Origin: Streptomyces sp. TS71-3
GTDB taxonomy: Bacteria; Actinomycetota; Actinomycetes; Streptomycetales; Streptomycetaceae
Direction: 5' to 3'
DNA: 64,000 bases
NCBI RefSeq assembly: GCF_018327685.1
Contig: NZ_BNEL01000003.1
Span: 1,426,001 to 1,490,000, forward strand
Shown in pieces: positions 44,247-53,478 of this stretch. Every line of letters starts with the position of its first letter. The stretch's first letter is position 1. The position numbers were made by a program, and so were the translations under genes. The notes beneath the pieces are model-generated. The model was given only the letters and a program-made list of their open reading frames with translations, was not told the DNA's origin and searched no databases.

Positions 44247-44578
44247 TTCCGGGGGCGTACGGCACCTTGGCGGCGAGGGCTCCAGGCCGGTCGGGAGACG
44301 AGGGAGCCCGGGACACCATTGAACATCAGCACGATTCGGCGGCCACCGGAGCCCTGCGCGGTGGAAGCGAGGCTCCGGACGGCACCGGCGCTGTCACTCT
44401 GCGACGTGGATTCCTCTGGACGGAGGGGTGCCGGGGGCGGCCGGATCGAGGGGTGCCGGGTCGCCGGGTGCGCCGGTGTGCTCGCCCTGGTGGCCGTCCT
44501 GGGCCTCGGCTCAGGGGCGCTCCGGCGAGCCGGTGCCGCGGGTTTCTGACGGCACCGTCACGCACCCGGCGGCGGAGG
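44247..44578. other. intergenic stretch without a supported gene
   Basis: 332 very GC-rich bases between the MFS start and the end of the monooxygenase gene. Open frames on the plus strand show no family motif. No hairpin or repeat stands out. Confidence 0.4.
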
Positions 44579-44884
44579 TCAGACCGTCGCGTCGGGCAGG
44601 ACGGAGACGATGTGCTCAACCTGCGGGGGCGTGGCGAAGTGCGGGCCGACCAGGGCGCGCCAGCGGCCGAAGTCGTCGGACTCGCGGAACTTCACCATGT
44701 GGTGCTCGACGGTCTCCCAGCGGACCAGGAGCCGGTAGCGCTGCGGGAACTCGACGCTGCGGTGCAACTCCACGCCGTGGCAGCCCTCGGCCGAGGAGAA
44801 GAGGGGTACGGCCTGGGCCACCGCCCGCTCGAACTCCTCCTCACTGCCCGGGTGAACCTCGATCTGCGCGATCTCCGTGACCAT
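44579..44884 (-). CDS. antibiotic biosynthesis monooxygenase (ABM) domain protein
   Basis: A 101-residue ABM/ferredoxin-like alpha-beta protein: MVTEIAQIEVHPGSEEEFER, SAEGCHGVELHRS, YRLLVRWETVEHHMVKFRES and the H in GPHFATPP. Such small dimeric proteins oxidise polycyclic substrates without cofactor, or degrade haem. There is no polyketide or haem-uptake gene beside it, so it is more likely a general stress or quinone-handling protein. Confidence 0.85.
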   Translation of the reverse strand: MVTEIAQIEVHPGSEEEFERAVAQAVPLFSSAEGCHGVELHRSVEFPQRYRLLVRWETVEHHMVKFRESDDFGRWRALVGPHFATPPQVEHIVSVLPDATV

Positions 44885-45037
44885 GTGACTGCCTGCTTTC
44901 GATACTCGGGCCCGGCGTGCTCCGCACCGGCACGGGCCGTTGCTCCGGTCCCGATGATCGTACGGGTGGGCCGAGAGCCGGGAAGCGGGGAGCCGGACGG
45001 CACAAGAGACGGCACGAGGGGACGAACGCCGCGTCGA

Positions 45038-45256
45038 TCAGGACTTGTCGCGCCGTACGTCGATCACCAGGCTGATGGAGAAGGCCACCATCACCAGGAC
45101 ACCGCCCAGTACGGCAAGACCGGCGTCCCCGAAGAGGCCGAGTGCGACGGCGGTCACCAGCACGGCCAGGGACAGCACCACGGCGACCGCGATCTTCCAG
45201 TCGTCACCGACGATGAAGTCGTACCAGAACCGCCCGAAGGACTTCAGGAACCTCAT
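45038..45256 (-). CDS. small two-helix membrane protein
   Basis: A 72-residue protein: MRFLKSFGRFWYDFIVGDDW, then two membrane helices (IAVAVVLSLAVLVTAVALGL and LAVLGGVLVMVAFSISLVI), and a basic end DVRRDKS. The ATG overlaps the stop of the COG4280 gene by 4 bases, so the two are probably subunits of one membrane unit. Too small for an assigned family. Confidence 0.75.
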   Translation of the reverse strand: MRFLKSFGRFWYDFIVGDDWKIAVAVVLSLAVLVTAVALGLFGDAGLAVLGGVLVMVAFSISLVIDVRRDKS

Positions 45257-46056
45257 CCCGCCCTCTCCTCGATCGGCTCGGGCGAACCGGCGGGAGCCGG
45301 CGGCTCGGGGGTGGTGCGCAGGACCCGTACGAACAGCCGGCTCAGCAGGAACCACGCGACCAGCAGCGCGAGGATGGACACGTCCCCGCCCGGCCACCGG
45401 ATGCTCTCGTGCCCGGCACGGAAGATGCCGATGCCGCCCACCGCCCAGTACGTGCCGAACGAGGCGAGCAGCAGACCGACGCCGTACTTGAGCAGGTTCT
45501 CGTCGATCATCGACAGGGGCCGGCGCACCGCGAACGCGATGCCGAGCACGGCCACGACCGCGGCCGCGGCGCCGACGCCGGCGGCGGGGACGTTGTCCGC
45601 GTTGAGGCCGAAGGTGATCACGATGAAGACGACCTCCATGCCTTCGAGGAAGACGCCCTTGAAGGAGACCATGAAGGAGAACATGTCCAGTCCGCCGGCG
45701 CCTCGCTCGGCGGCCTCGGCCGCCTCGACCCCCCTGCGGTAGGCCGCGTCCTCGTCGCGGACGGCCTTGCGGCCCGAGGAGCGCAGGATCGCCTTCCTCA
45801 GCCACTGCATGCCGAAGATCAGGAGCAGACCGCCGATGACCAGCTGGAGGGCCGCTTCGGGGAACCAGTGCCCGAGCGCGTACCCGGCGATCGACGTGAC
45901 CACCGCGAGCACGGCGAGGGCGGCCGCCACTCCGGTCAGGGCCGAGCGCCAGCCGCGGGTGTAGCCCATCGCCATGACGATCGTCGTCGCCTCGACCATC
46001 TCCACGAAGCAGGCGACGAAGGTCGCGATGATGAGGCCCCAGGTTGCCGCGTCCAC
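45253..46056 (-). CDS. predicted transporter, COG4280-type membrane protein
   Basis: A 267-residue membrane protein with about seven helices. Two Glu-x-x-Glu repeats lie in membrane segments: FVACFVEMVEATTIVMAMG (helix 1) and KGVFLEGMEVVFIVITFG (helix 4-5). This internal duplication recalls metal permeases such as FTR1 (Arg-Glu-x-x-Glu) and GDT1. The start is a GTG at 46056 after GGGAGGAG. With EfeO and EfeB 7 kb away lacking an EfeU, a role in metal transport is a fair guess, not shown. Confidence 0.75.
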   Translation of the reverse strand: MDAATWGLIIATFVACFVEMVEATTIVMAMGYTRGWRSALTGVAAALAVLAVVTSIAGYALGHWFPEAALQLVIGGLLLIFGMQWLRKAILRSSGRKAVRDEDAAYRRGVEAAEAAERGAGGLDMFSFMVSFKGVFLEGMEVVFIVITFGLNADNVPAAGVGAAAAVVAVLGIAFAVRRPLSMIDENLLKYGVGLLLASFGTYWAVGGIGIFRAGHESIRWPGGDVSILALLVAWFLLSRLFVRVLRTTPEPPAPAGSPEPIEERAG

Positions 46057-46300
46057 CGGGCTCCTCCCGTTCGCCGTGAAAAGCAGCCATGAAAAGCAGA
46101 GGCATGACGATCGTCGCAGATCACATGCGGTCCATGAAACAGCACTACGGCGCAGGCCGCCTCAGCACCCATGGCCGGGCGGCGCGCATGCGGGGGAGGG
46201 GCGTCGGCGAACGCGTGGGGAGCGGCCGGGCGGGCGCCGGGGAATTCCCCTGGCGCCCGGAGAGGATCCCCGGCGCCCGGCTGCCGGGGTCATGCCGCTG

Positions 46301-46555
46301 TCAGCGGCCCTCGCGGCGGCCGTAGCGGCGCTCGAAGCGCTCGACGCGGCCGGCGGTGTCCAGCACGCGTGCGGTGCCGGTGTAGAAGGGGTGGCTCGCG
46401 GAGGAGATCTCCACGTCGACCACGGGGTAGACGTTGCCGTCCTCCCACTCCATGGTGCGGTCGCTGGACAGCGTGGAGCGGGTGAGGAAGGCGAAGCCGG
46501 CAGCCCTGTCGCGGAACACGACGGGGCCGTAGGCCGGGTGGATTCCGGACTTCAT
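46301..46555 (-). CDS. rpmE2: 50S ribosomal protein L31 type B (zinc-independent)
   Basis: An 84-residue bL31 of the cysteine-free type: [20 protein letters not shown], then [15 protein letters not shown] and [12 protein letters not shown]. It lacks the CxxC zinc ribbon. In Streptomyces such paralogues replace the zinc-binding L31 when zinc is scarce, freeing the metal. It lies 54 bases behind the matching L33 gene on the same strand, under one Zur-type site. Confidence 0.94.
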   Translation of the reverse strand: MKSGIHPAYGPVVFRDRAAGFAFLTRSTLSSDRTMEWEDGNVYPVVDVEISSASHPFYTGTARVLDTAGRVERFERRYGRREGR

Positions 46556-46608
46556 GGTCCTCCTTCGATGCGCTCGGGACTCTTCGGGGGGTCCGGCGCG
46601 CTCGGGCG

Positions 46609-46773
46609 TCAGCGCTCCTCGCGGAAGTCGACGTGCCGGCGGACCACCGGGTCGTACTTGCGCAGGACCAGGCGGTCGGGATCGTTTCGGCGGTTCTTCC
46701 TTGTTGTGTACGTGTACCCGGTTTGCGCTGTGGAGCGCACCTTGACGACGGGGCGTAGTTCGTTGCGTGCCAT
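46609..46773 (-). CDS. rpmG: 50S ribosomal protein L33 (zinc-independent paralogue)
   Basis: A 54-residue bL33: [20 protein letters not shown] then [20 protein letters not shown]. The usual CxxC pairs are replaced, leaving no cysteine at all. The ATG at 46773 gives the family start; the upstream extension to 46809 runs through the regulatory site. First gene of the zinc-starvation pair. Confidence 0.94.
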   Translation of the reverse strand: MARNELRPVVKVRSTAQTGYTYTTRKNRRNDPDRLVLRKYDPVVRRHVDFREER

Positions 46774-46787
46774 GGCGGCAGGATAAG

Positions 46788-46808
46788 TGATAATGATTGT
46801 CGTTGTCA
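46788..46808. promoter_or_regulatory. Zur-type operator in front of L33/L31
   Basis: TGATAATGATTGTCGTTGTCA is AT-rich in very GC-rich surroundings and has the TGAxAAxGATT...TCA look of Streptomyces Zur boxes. It is 15 bases before the L33 ATG and would overlap the promoter. Zur control of cysteine-free ribosomal proteins is established in S. coelicolor. Confidence 0.75.
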
Positions 46809-46828
46809 ATAGCTGGATGCCGGGCCGC

Positions 46829-49000
46829 TCAGCGCGTGTGCCACCGCCGGAAGGGCGGGGCGCCCGGCGCGGTCGGTGCCCGGGTGAGCGCGATGAGCAG
46901 GGAGACGTCGTCCTCGGGCGTGGCGCTGCGCAGCATGGTCCTGATGACGTGGGCGCAGCACTCGTCCAACGTGCGGCACCTGTGCCGCAGGGCCTCGGCG
47001 AGCCGGGTGAGGCCGGTGTCGATGTCGTCCTTGCGGCTCTCGATCAGGCCGTCGGTGAACAGCGCGATCTTGCTGCCCTCCGCCAGCTCGATCTCGGCGG
47101 ACTCGTACGTGGCGAGCCCCCAGCCGACGGGCCCGCCGGTCGGCACCTCGGGGAAGACGACGTCGCCCTCCGGGGAGACCAGAGCGGGCGGCGGGTGCCC
47201 CGCCCGGGCCAGCGTGCAGATCCGGGTCGCCGGGTCGTACATCGCGTAGGCGCAGGTGGCGGCCAGGCTGGGGATGCCGGACGGGTTCCGGTCGTCGGCC
47301 TCCTCGGAGAGGTTCAGAGCGACCCGGTCGAGCTGGGCGAGCAGCCGGTTCGGCGGCAGGTCCATGGCCGCCAGGGTGTGCACGGCCGTGCGCAGCCGGC
47401 CCATCGCGGCGGCCGCGTTGATCCCGTGGCCCACCACGTCCCCCACGACCAGGGCCACCCGGCCCCGGGAGAGCGGGATGACGTCGTACCAGTCGCCTCC
47501 CACGCCCTCGTGCTTGTCCGTCGGCAGATAGCGCGAGGCGACCTCCAGGCCGGGCCCGCCGCTGAGCCGGCGCGGCAGCAGGTCCCGCTGGAGCGCGAGT
47601 GCGGCGTTGCGCTCGCGGGAGTACTGGCGGGCGTTGTCCAGGCTCAGGGCCGCCCGCGTCGCCAGCTCCTCGGCGAGCAGCAGGTCGTCACGGGTGAACG
47701 GCACCGGGTTCTCCGCGCGGATGAAGACCGCGACGCCGAGGATCGCGCCGCGCGCCTTCAGCGGCACGAACATGGCCGAGTGCATGCCGGTGTCGCGGAT
47801 CATCGTGGCGCGGGCCGGGTCCTCGGTGAGCCAGTAGCGGGTCCGGTCGAGCTCCGGCTCGAAGTGCGACTCGCCGGTCAGGAGTGGCTTGACCATGGGC
47901 GAGGAGGGCGGCTGGTACACCATCTGGCCGGGTGAGAAGACGGCCTCGGGGACGTCCTTGTGGATCGACGCCATCCCGGCCCGCCGGAAGAGCGGCCCGC
48001 TGCCGTAGGAGCCGCCTCCCGGGCGCTCCCGGGGGATCTCGCCGATCGGGATCCAGTCGGCGAGGTCGACGGTGGCGAAGTCCGCCAGGCCGGGGATCGC
48101 GATGTCCGCGAGCTCCTGGGCGGTCGTGAGGGTGTCGAGGGTGGTGCCGACCACCGTGGCGGCCCTGTTCAGCAGTGCCAGCCGCCGGCGCGCGAGGCTG
48201 TCGCTCACGTCGATGCCGACCGTGCACAGGCCCTGCGGGGTGCCGTCGGGCCCGTCGAGCCGGAAGACGGACGCCGACAGGGCGCTCTCCTGCCCGTCGA
48301 GGCCGGAGCGGCGCACCTCCAGGTCGATCATCGGTGTGCCGTTCTCCAGGACGCGCTGCATGACCGGCGCGATCGCCGAGAGGTCGAAACCGAGTGCCGC
48401 CGCCTTCGACAGGGGCTTGCCGACCCGGCGGCTGGCCATCCCGCCGGCCTCGGCGGCGGCCGCGTTCACCCAGATGCAGTTGAGATCGGTGTCCCAGAGG
48501 GCGAGCGCGATCGGGGAGCGCTCCATGAGGATCCGCAGCAGCGGGAAGCCGTTGGTTCCTGACGTGCCCGAGATGGAGAGCTCCACGGCCGACAGCAGCC
48601 AGGCGGTGCTGCCGCCGGCCCCGGCCATCGGGGAGACCTCCATCGCCACCGGCGTGCCGCGCCCCTCGTCGCCCTGCACCTGGACCACGCACGCCCAGCG
48701 CCCGCCCGGGGCGGACTGCTGCACGCATCCGCTGGCCGCGAGGAAGCGCAGCCAGGGCACGTCCGGCATGTCGCCGCTCTCCACCTCCGGGATGGCGGGG
48801 TCGCCCGCGGGCTGGAGCAGGGACTCCACGGGCCGCCCCAGGGCCTCCTCGGCGCTGCGCCCGACGAGCTGCCGCATCCCCTCCGACCACCCCGAGATCC
48901 GCCCGGCCTCGTCCACGAGCGCCGTGGCCATGTCACCGAAGACAGGAGCGACCGGAGACCCGCGCCGTCCGCGCGCGTCGCCTTTGGAGGGGTGGGCCAT
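46829..49000 (-). CDS. PAS-GAF-SpoIIE protein phosphatase
   Basis: A 723-residue regulator. PAS-like domains at about residues 20-150 and 155-270 ([20 protein letters not shown]), GAF domain about 275-465 ([20 protein letters not shown]), SpoIIE/PP2C about 480-700 with [45 protein letters not shown] and [10 protein letters not shown]. It is a typical Streptomyces dephosphorylator of anti-anti-sigma factors. It has no sigma partner beside it. The gene starts right after the Zur-controlled ribosomal pair's promoter but is independent of it. Confidence 0.88.
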   Translation of the reverse strand: MAHPSKGDARGRRGSPVAPVFGDMATALVDEAGRISGWSEGMRQLVGRSAEEALGRPVESLLQPAGDPAIPEVESGDMPDVPWLRFLAASGCVQQSAPGGRWACVVQVQGDEGRGTPVAMEVSPMAGAGGSTAWLLSAVELSISGTSGTNGFPLLRILMERSPIALALWDTDLNCIWVNAAAAEAGGMASRRVGKPLSKAAALGFDLSAIAPVMQRVLENGTPMIDLEVRRSGLDGQESALSASVFRLDGPDGTPQGLCTVGIDVSDSLARRRLALLNRAATVVGTTLDTLTTAQELADIAIPGLADFATVDLADWIPIGEIPRERPGGGSYGSGPLFRRAGMASIHKDVPEAVFSPGQMVYQPPSSPMVKPLLTGESHFEPELDRTRYWLTEDPARATMIRDTGMHSAMFVPLKARGAILGVAVFIRAENPVPFTRDDLLLAEELATRAALSLDNARQYSRERNAALALQRDLLPRRLSGGPGLEVASRYLPTDKHEGVGGDWYDVIPLSRGRVALVVGDVVGHGINAAAAMGRLRTAVHTLAAMDLPPNRLLAQLDRVALNLSEEADDRNPSGIPSLAATCAYAMYDPATRICTLARAGHPPPALVSPEGDVVFPEVPTGGPVGWGLATYESAEIELAEGSKIALFTDGLIESRKDDIDTGLTRLAEALRHRCRTLDECCAHVIRTMLRSATPEDDVSLLIALTRAPTAPGAPPFRRWHTR

Positions 49001-49275
49001 GCCTGGTCACCATGGATCGGGGGTGGGTTTTCGGTCCTTATCGCCCATTATCGGCTATTTGCGCCGATTGCTACGAGGCCGAAGGGTAACGCGCTCGGAC
49101 TCCGGAGCACGACACCGTCCACGGGGCCGGTGAGGCGCCGGACGGGCAGCGCACCAGGCCGGGTAGGCGATCAGGCCGGGCAGGGCGCCCGGCCGGGCGG
49201 GGCCCCAGTCCGGCGGGGGCGGGCGACCCGGCAACGGGCGGCCCCCGGACCCACCGCGGCAACCGCGCCCGTCCC

Positions 49276-50172
49276 CTAGAGCCGCCCCGCCTCCGTGATC
49301 CGCCGCAGGAAGCGGCGGGTGCGTTCCTCGCGCGGATCGCCGAAGACCTGCTCGGGGGTGCCCCGCTCGCACACCACCCCGTCGTCCAGGAAGCACACCT
49401 GGTCGGCGACGGTCCGCGCGAAGCCCATCTCGTGGGTGGCCAGCACCATCGTCATGCCCTCGTCCTTCAGGCCCCGCACGACACCCAGCACCTCGCCGAC
49501 CAGCTCGGGGTCGAGCGCCGCCGTGATCTCGTCGAGCAGCAGCAGCCGGGGGCGCACGGCGAGTGCGCGGACGATCGCGGCGCGCTGCTGCTGGCCGCCG
49601 CTGAGCCGGTCGGGGTACTCGAGCGCCTTGTCGGCGAGCCCCAGCCGGCCGAGCAGCGCGCGCGCCCGCTCCTCCGCCTCCTCGCGCCCGGCGCCCAGCA
49701 CCCGGCGCGGGGCGAGGGTGACGTTCTCCAGGACGGTCATGTGCGGGAAGAGGTTGTACGACTGGAACACCACACCGATCCTGCGGCGCACCGCGTCGGC
49801 GTCGGCCCGCGGATCGGTGATCTCCTCGCCGTCCAGGTAGATGGCGCCGTCGTCGATCTCCTCCAGGAGGTTGGCGCAGCGCAGCAGCGTCGACTTCCCG
49901 GAGCCGGAGGCGCCGATCAGGGCGGTGACGGTGTGCTGCGGCACCGCCAGCGAGACATCCCGCAGCACCACGCGGTGCTCCCGGCCGTGCTCCTTCCCCT
50001 CCGCCGTGGACGCCGCGGACGCCCCGCGCAGCCATCCGTGCGCGCCGCGTGCCGACCCGTACGTCTTGCGCACCGAGTCCAGGCGCAGCACGGGAAGGGC
50101 GGACACCTGGTCCGCGGCGGCCTCCGCCGGTGCGTGCGGCGGTGTGTCCGGCTGCGTGGCCGACCCGCTCAT
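49276..50172 (-). CDS. polar amino-acid ABC transporter ATPase
   Basis: A 298-residue ABC ATPase: Walker A GASGSGKST, Q-loop VVFQSYNLFPHMTVLENVTL, signature LSGGQQQRAAI, and Walker B LLLLDEITAALDPE where most relatives have DEPTSALD. The His switch is in LATHEMGFA. An N-terminal extension of about 25 residues and a loop insert (GAHGWLRGASAAS) are unusual. The ATG overlaps the permease stop (ATGA). It is the third gene of a solute-binding protein, permease, ATPase operon. Confidence 0.92.
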   Translation of the reverse strand: MSGSATQPDTPPHAPAEAAADQVSALPVLRLDSVRKTYGSARGAHGWLRGASAASTAEGKEHGREHRVVLRDVSLAVPQHTVTALIGASGSGKSTLLRCANLLEEIDDGAIYLDGEEITDPRADADAVRRRIGVVFQSYNLFPHMTVLENVTLAPRRVLGAGREEAEERARALLGRLGLADKALEYPDRLSGGQQQRAAIVRALAVRPRLLLLDEITAALDPELVGEVLGVVRGLKDEGMTMVLATHEMGFARTVADQVCFLDDGVVCERGTPEQVFGDPREERTRRFLRRITEAGRL

Positions 50173-51071
50173 ACGGTTCCTCCCTGGTCGCGCCTGCGGT
50201 CGAGGCGGCCCGTGACCCAGTCGGTGAAGCGCGTCATCGGGATGGTCAGCGCGACGAAGACCAGGCCCGCGACCACGTACGGCGTGTAGTTGAAGTCCTT
50301 GCCCGCGATGATCTGCGCCGCGTACACGGCGTCCACGGCGCCGGCGATGGAGACGAGGCCGGTGTCCTTCTGGAGCGAGACCAGGTCGTTCAGGAGCGGC
50401 GGCACCACCCGCCGCACGGCCTGCGGCAGCACCACGTACCGCAGCGTCTGCGCACCCGACAGGCCCAGCGAGCGGGCCGCCGCGCGCTGCGAGGGGTGCA
50501 CGGACTCGATGCCCGCGCGGAACACCTCGGCCACGTACGCGGAGTACGTGAGGACGAGCGCGGTGCCGCCGAGCAGCACCGGGTTCGTGGTGACCCCCTG
50601 GAGCCGCAGTGCCGGCACCCCGAAGACGATCATCAGCAGGCAGATGATCAGCGGCAGCCCCCGGAAGAAGTCCGTGTACGCGATGGCCAGCGCCCGCAGG
50701 GGGAAGAACACCGGGCCGCGCAGGGTGCGCGTGACGGCCAGCAGCATCCCGAGCACCAGCACGCAGCACCCGCACACCGCGAGCAACTCGATGTTGAGCA
50801 GCAGCCCGCGGAGCACGTCCGGCAGGGCGATGCGCGCGTACCTGGCGTTGAAGAACGTCTCGCGGGTGCGCTGCCAGCCGGGGGAGCCGGTGACGAGCAG
50901 GTAGAGCAGTACCGCCGTCACCGCCGTGGACACCGCGGCGACGGCGGTGGACCTGAGGGCCCTCGCCCGCTTGTACCGCTCGCGCTCCAGCCGCCGGGCC
51001 GAGGGCGCGTAGCCGTCCGCGGCGCCGGTGTCCCGGTCCGCGGCTCCCGGCGGCGCGGACTCGGCGGTCAC
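50169..51071 (-). CDS. polar amino-acid ABC transporter permease
   Basis: A 300-residue HisM/GlnP-type permease: a disordered N-terminus, then five to six helices. The conserved AYTDFFRGLPLIICLLMI and the EAA loop EVFRAGIESVHPSQ...AARSLGLSGAQTLRYVVLP contact the ATPase. The GTG at 51071 overlaps the stop of the binding-protein gene. A single permease gene suggests a homodimeric channel. Confidence 0.91.
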   Translation of the reverse strand: MTAESAPPGAADRDTGAADGYAPSARRLERERYKRARALRSTAVAAVSTAVTAVLLYLLVTGSPGWQRTRETFFNARYARIALPDVLRGLLLNIELLAVCGCCVLVLGMLLAVTRTLRGPVFFPLRALAIAYTDFFRGLPLIICLLMIVFGVPALRLQGVTTNPVLLGGTALVLTYSAYVAEVFRAGIESVHPSQRAAARSLGLSGAQTLRYVVLPQAVRRVVPPLLNDLVSLQKDTGLVSIAGAVDAVYAAQIIAGKDFNYTPYVVAGLVFVALTIPMTRFTDWVTGRLDRRRDQGGTV

Positions 51072-51952
51072 TTCAGCACCGGCGCGGACACCGCGTCGGC
51101 GAGCCACTTCTTCTCCAGGCCGGCCAGCGTGCCGTCCTCGCGCAGCCCGTCGACGGCCTTGGTGACGCAGGCGCTGAGGGGGCTGCCCTTGTCCAGGACG
51201 AGCCCGAACTGCTCGGCCTTGCCGGACGTGTCCGGGAACTGCCCGGCGACGGTCGCCTCCGGGATCTCGGCGGAGGTGATGTAGAAGGCGGTCGGCAGGT
51301 CGAGGACGACGGCATCCACCTGGCCGTTGCGCAGGGCTTCCTTCACGTAGTCGCTCTTCTGGAAGACGGCTGGCTTGTGCACCGGCTTGATGCGGGCCTC
51401 GACGGCGTCGAGGCTGGTGGTGCCGATCTGCGCGCCGATCTTCGCGTCCTTGAGCCCGGCGGCGGTGGTCACGTGCGCGAAGCGCGACTTCTTCAGCGTC
51501 ACGACCGCCTGCCGCACGGTGTAGTAGCCGGAGGAGAAGTCCACGGCCTGCTTGCGGGCGTCGCTGATGGAGACCTGGTTGACGTCGAAGTCGAAGGTCT
51601 TCCTCCCGGGCGCGTACGCGTTGTTGAACGGCACGGTCTGCCAGACGACCTGGCCGCTGCCGAACCCGAGGGCGCGGGCGACGGCGTAGGCGACCGCGGA
51701 CTCGAAGCCCTTGCCGCCCGCCGGGTTGTCGTCCTGGAACCAGGGTGCGTAGGCGGGCTTGTCGGTGCCGACGGTCAGCCTGCCCTTCGTCTTGGTGGCG
51801 AGGGCGCTCTTGGCGCAGGAGGCGGCGGATGCGGAGGCGGACCCCTTGCCTCCCTGCTCGCCGGACGCGTCGGGCTCGGGGGCGCAGGCGGCGAGGACGA
51901 CGAGGAGCCCGGCCAGCAGTGCCGGAACGGTGGAGCGGGCGGCGGTGTACAT
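51068..51952 (-). CDS. amino-acid ABC transporter substrate-binding lipoprotein
   Basis: A 294-residue family 3 binding protein. The lipoprotein signal MYTAARSTVPALLAGLLVVL ends in the lipobox LAAC. GRLTVGTDKPAYAPWFQDDN, GFESAVAYAVARALGF and QVSISDARKQAVDFSSGYY are typical. The ligand may be a polar or basic amino acid. First gene of the three-gene transporter operon. Palindromic TGACGTCA-type sites lie upstream. Confidence 0.9.
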   Translation of the reverse strand: MYTAARSTVPALLAGLLVVLAACAPEPDASGEQGGKGSASASAASCAKSALATKTKGRLTVGTDKPAYAPWFQDDNPAGGKGFESAVAYAVARALGFGSGQVVWQTVPFNNAYAPGRKTFDFDVNQVSISDARKQAVDFSSGYYTVRQAVVTLKKSRFAHVTTAAGLKDAKIGAQIGTTSLDAVEARIKPVHKPAVFQKSDYVKEALRNGQVDAVVLDLPTAFYITSAEIPEATVAGQFPDTSGKAEQFGLVLDKGSPLSACVTKAVDGLREDGTLAGLEKKWLADAVSAPVLK

Positions 51953-52017
51953 GGCGGGAGGTTGCCAGCAGCCGGGCCCGCCTGTCGAGGCGATTGCGTT
52001 GCAGTGGCGTGAACAGG

Positions 52018-52150
52018 GTTGACGGGCGTCAACTCGGCCGATGTCACGGGGGACTTGAAGAGGGTGCGCCCCCGGGTAGCCCCGCTCGCGCGGCGCACCC
52101 GGGGAGCCGGGTTGACGTCACGTCAGCAAAGGCAGCGGGTTGACGTCACG
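52018..52150. promoter_or_regulatory. palindromic repeats upstream of the ABC transporter operon
   Basis: Three related sites occur in 133 bases: GTTGACGGGCGTCAAC (52018-52033, a dyad) and two direct copies of GGGTTGACGTCACG (52109-52122 and 52137-52150). The first copy continues as TGACGTCACGTCA, palindromic except at its centre. The first site is 66 bases upstream of the binding-protein start. It is probably an operator set for an unidentified regulator. Confidence 0.45.
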
Positions 52151-52163
52151 CCGGCGAGGCGGC

Positions 52164-52580
52164 TCAGCGCGAGGCCAGCGGCACCCGGCGCAGCAGCAGG
52201 TACATCTCGCAGCCCAGGCAGTAGCCGAACGCGGCGTTCAGGAACGCGGCGGCGAGCGCGCACCCGGTGGCCGCCAGCCCCAGCCACGCCGGCCCCCACA
52301 GGTAGCCGACCAGGCCGAGCAGAGCGAAGACGAGCCCCACGGCCTGCGCGAACTGCGGGGGAGCGGGCGGCTCGACGTCGGACGGCGGGCCGAGCCGCGG
52401 CCGTACGACTGCCCGGAAGAGCAGCCCGTAGGGCGACTTCTGCACCCCCGCCGCGGCTCCGACCGCGAAGCACAGGGCCTGCCAGCCGAGCAGGGCCGAA
52501 CTGCCGGTGACGAGGACGGCCGCGAGGACGACGGTCGTGACGGTCGCACCGAATCGGGGACCGCGGGTGTCGATGTCCAT
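52164..52580 (-). CDS. DUF4395 membrane protein
   Basis: A 138-residue protein with about three helices, beginning MDIDTRGPRFGATVTTVVLA, containing QKSPYGLLFRAVVRPRLGPP and ending FGYCLGCEMYLLLRRV with the conserved CxxC. DUF4395 genes commonly sit beside a thioredoxin-like gene, as here where the two are divergent. A role in membrane thiol or sulfur chemistry is inferred from that pairing only. Confidence 0.85.
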   Translation of the reverse strand: MDIDTRGPRFGATVTTVVLAAVLVTGSSALLGWQALCFAVGAAAGVQKSPYGLLFRAVVRPRLGPPSDVEPPAPPQFAQAVGLVFALLGLVGYLWGPAWLGLAATGCALAAAFLNAAFGYCLGCEMYLLLRRVPLASR

Positions 52581-52636
52581 GCAACCAGGATCCAGCCACT
52601 GGGCGGATTTGCGACCGAGGAATACCTTGCAGTCTT

Positions 52637-53080
52637 GTGAACGCTGTGTCGGACATGACATCGACGGGACTTGTGGTCTGCGTGGCGGTGCTCCTCGCCG
52701 CCGCGGTCTTCGGCGTGCTGCACCGACGCGCGGACGGCCGGCTGCGGCCCCGCGGCGGCGCGGGCGGGCCCCGCCTCGGTGCCGCGCAGCTGGGTCAGGA
52801 CCTGGGGGAGCGCGCCACCCTCGTGCAGTTCTCCAGCGCCTACTGCCAGCCCTGCCGTGCCACCCGGCGCACCCTCACCGAGATCGCCGACACCCTCCCC
52901 GGAGTGGGCCGGGTGGAGCTGGACGCGGCGGAGCGCCTCGACCTCGCCCGCGAGCTGCGTGTCTTCAGGACGCCGACGGTCCTGGTCCTCGACCGCTCGG
53001 GGCGGATCGTGAGCCGCGCCTCGGGCGCCCCGCGCAAGGCCGACGTGCTCGCGGCCCTCGCGGACGCCGGGGCGGCGTAG
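52637..53080 (+). CDS. membrane-anchored thioredoxin-like protein
   Basis: A 147-residue protein: an N-terminal membrane helix (GLVVCVAVLLAAAVFGVL) and a thioredoxin domain with active site FSSAYCQPCRATRR and cis-Pro FRTPTVLVLDRSG. It faces the cell exterior or stays at the membrane, probably working with the divergent DUF4395 protein. The start is uncertain: a GTG at 52637 or an ATG at 52655, neither with a strong ribosome site. Confidence 0.84.
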   Translation: MNAVSDMTSTGLVVCVAVLLAAAVFGVLHRRADGRLRPRGGAGGPRLGAAQLGQDLGERATLVQFSSAYCQPCRATRRTLTEIADTLPGVGRVELDAAERLDLARELRVFRTPTVLVLDRSGRIVSRASGAPRKADVLAALADAGAA

Positions 53081-53478
53081 GCGCCGTCGGCGGCTCCTGC
53101 CCCGGACCCGGCCGCACGGGACCCGGTCGTACGAGAGGATCTGTTCGCCGGTGAGTCACCCAGGGGTTTCCCGATGTTCGCCGGAGCGGTGTCGGCTGCG
53201 CTTGTGATGAGGGCGGGCGCCACCGTTATGACCGGGGGCGGTCCCGGGCCGGACCCCGCAGGCGGGGTCCGGGTGGATCAGACGAACGACCGGGCGGAAC
53301 CGGCGAGGGCGGCAGGCGGCTGTCGGTCCTCCATGAGGCCGCGACATGATGGACCGCGGCGCGCGCCCCGGAGCGCGTGCGGGGCGCGGCCATGTCGCGT
53401 GGCCGCGCTGCGCGGACGGACGCGCGGCCGCATCCGGGTCCGCGGAGTTCCGCCCGATGGAGCGAATGGAGAACTGCG
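53081..53478. other. intergenic region before efeO
   Basis: No gene in about 400 bases. It should carry the efeO promoter; I did not find a clear iron-box dyad. Short GC hairpins are present but none is strong enough to call a terminator. Confidence 0.4.
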
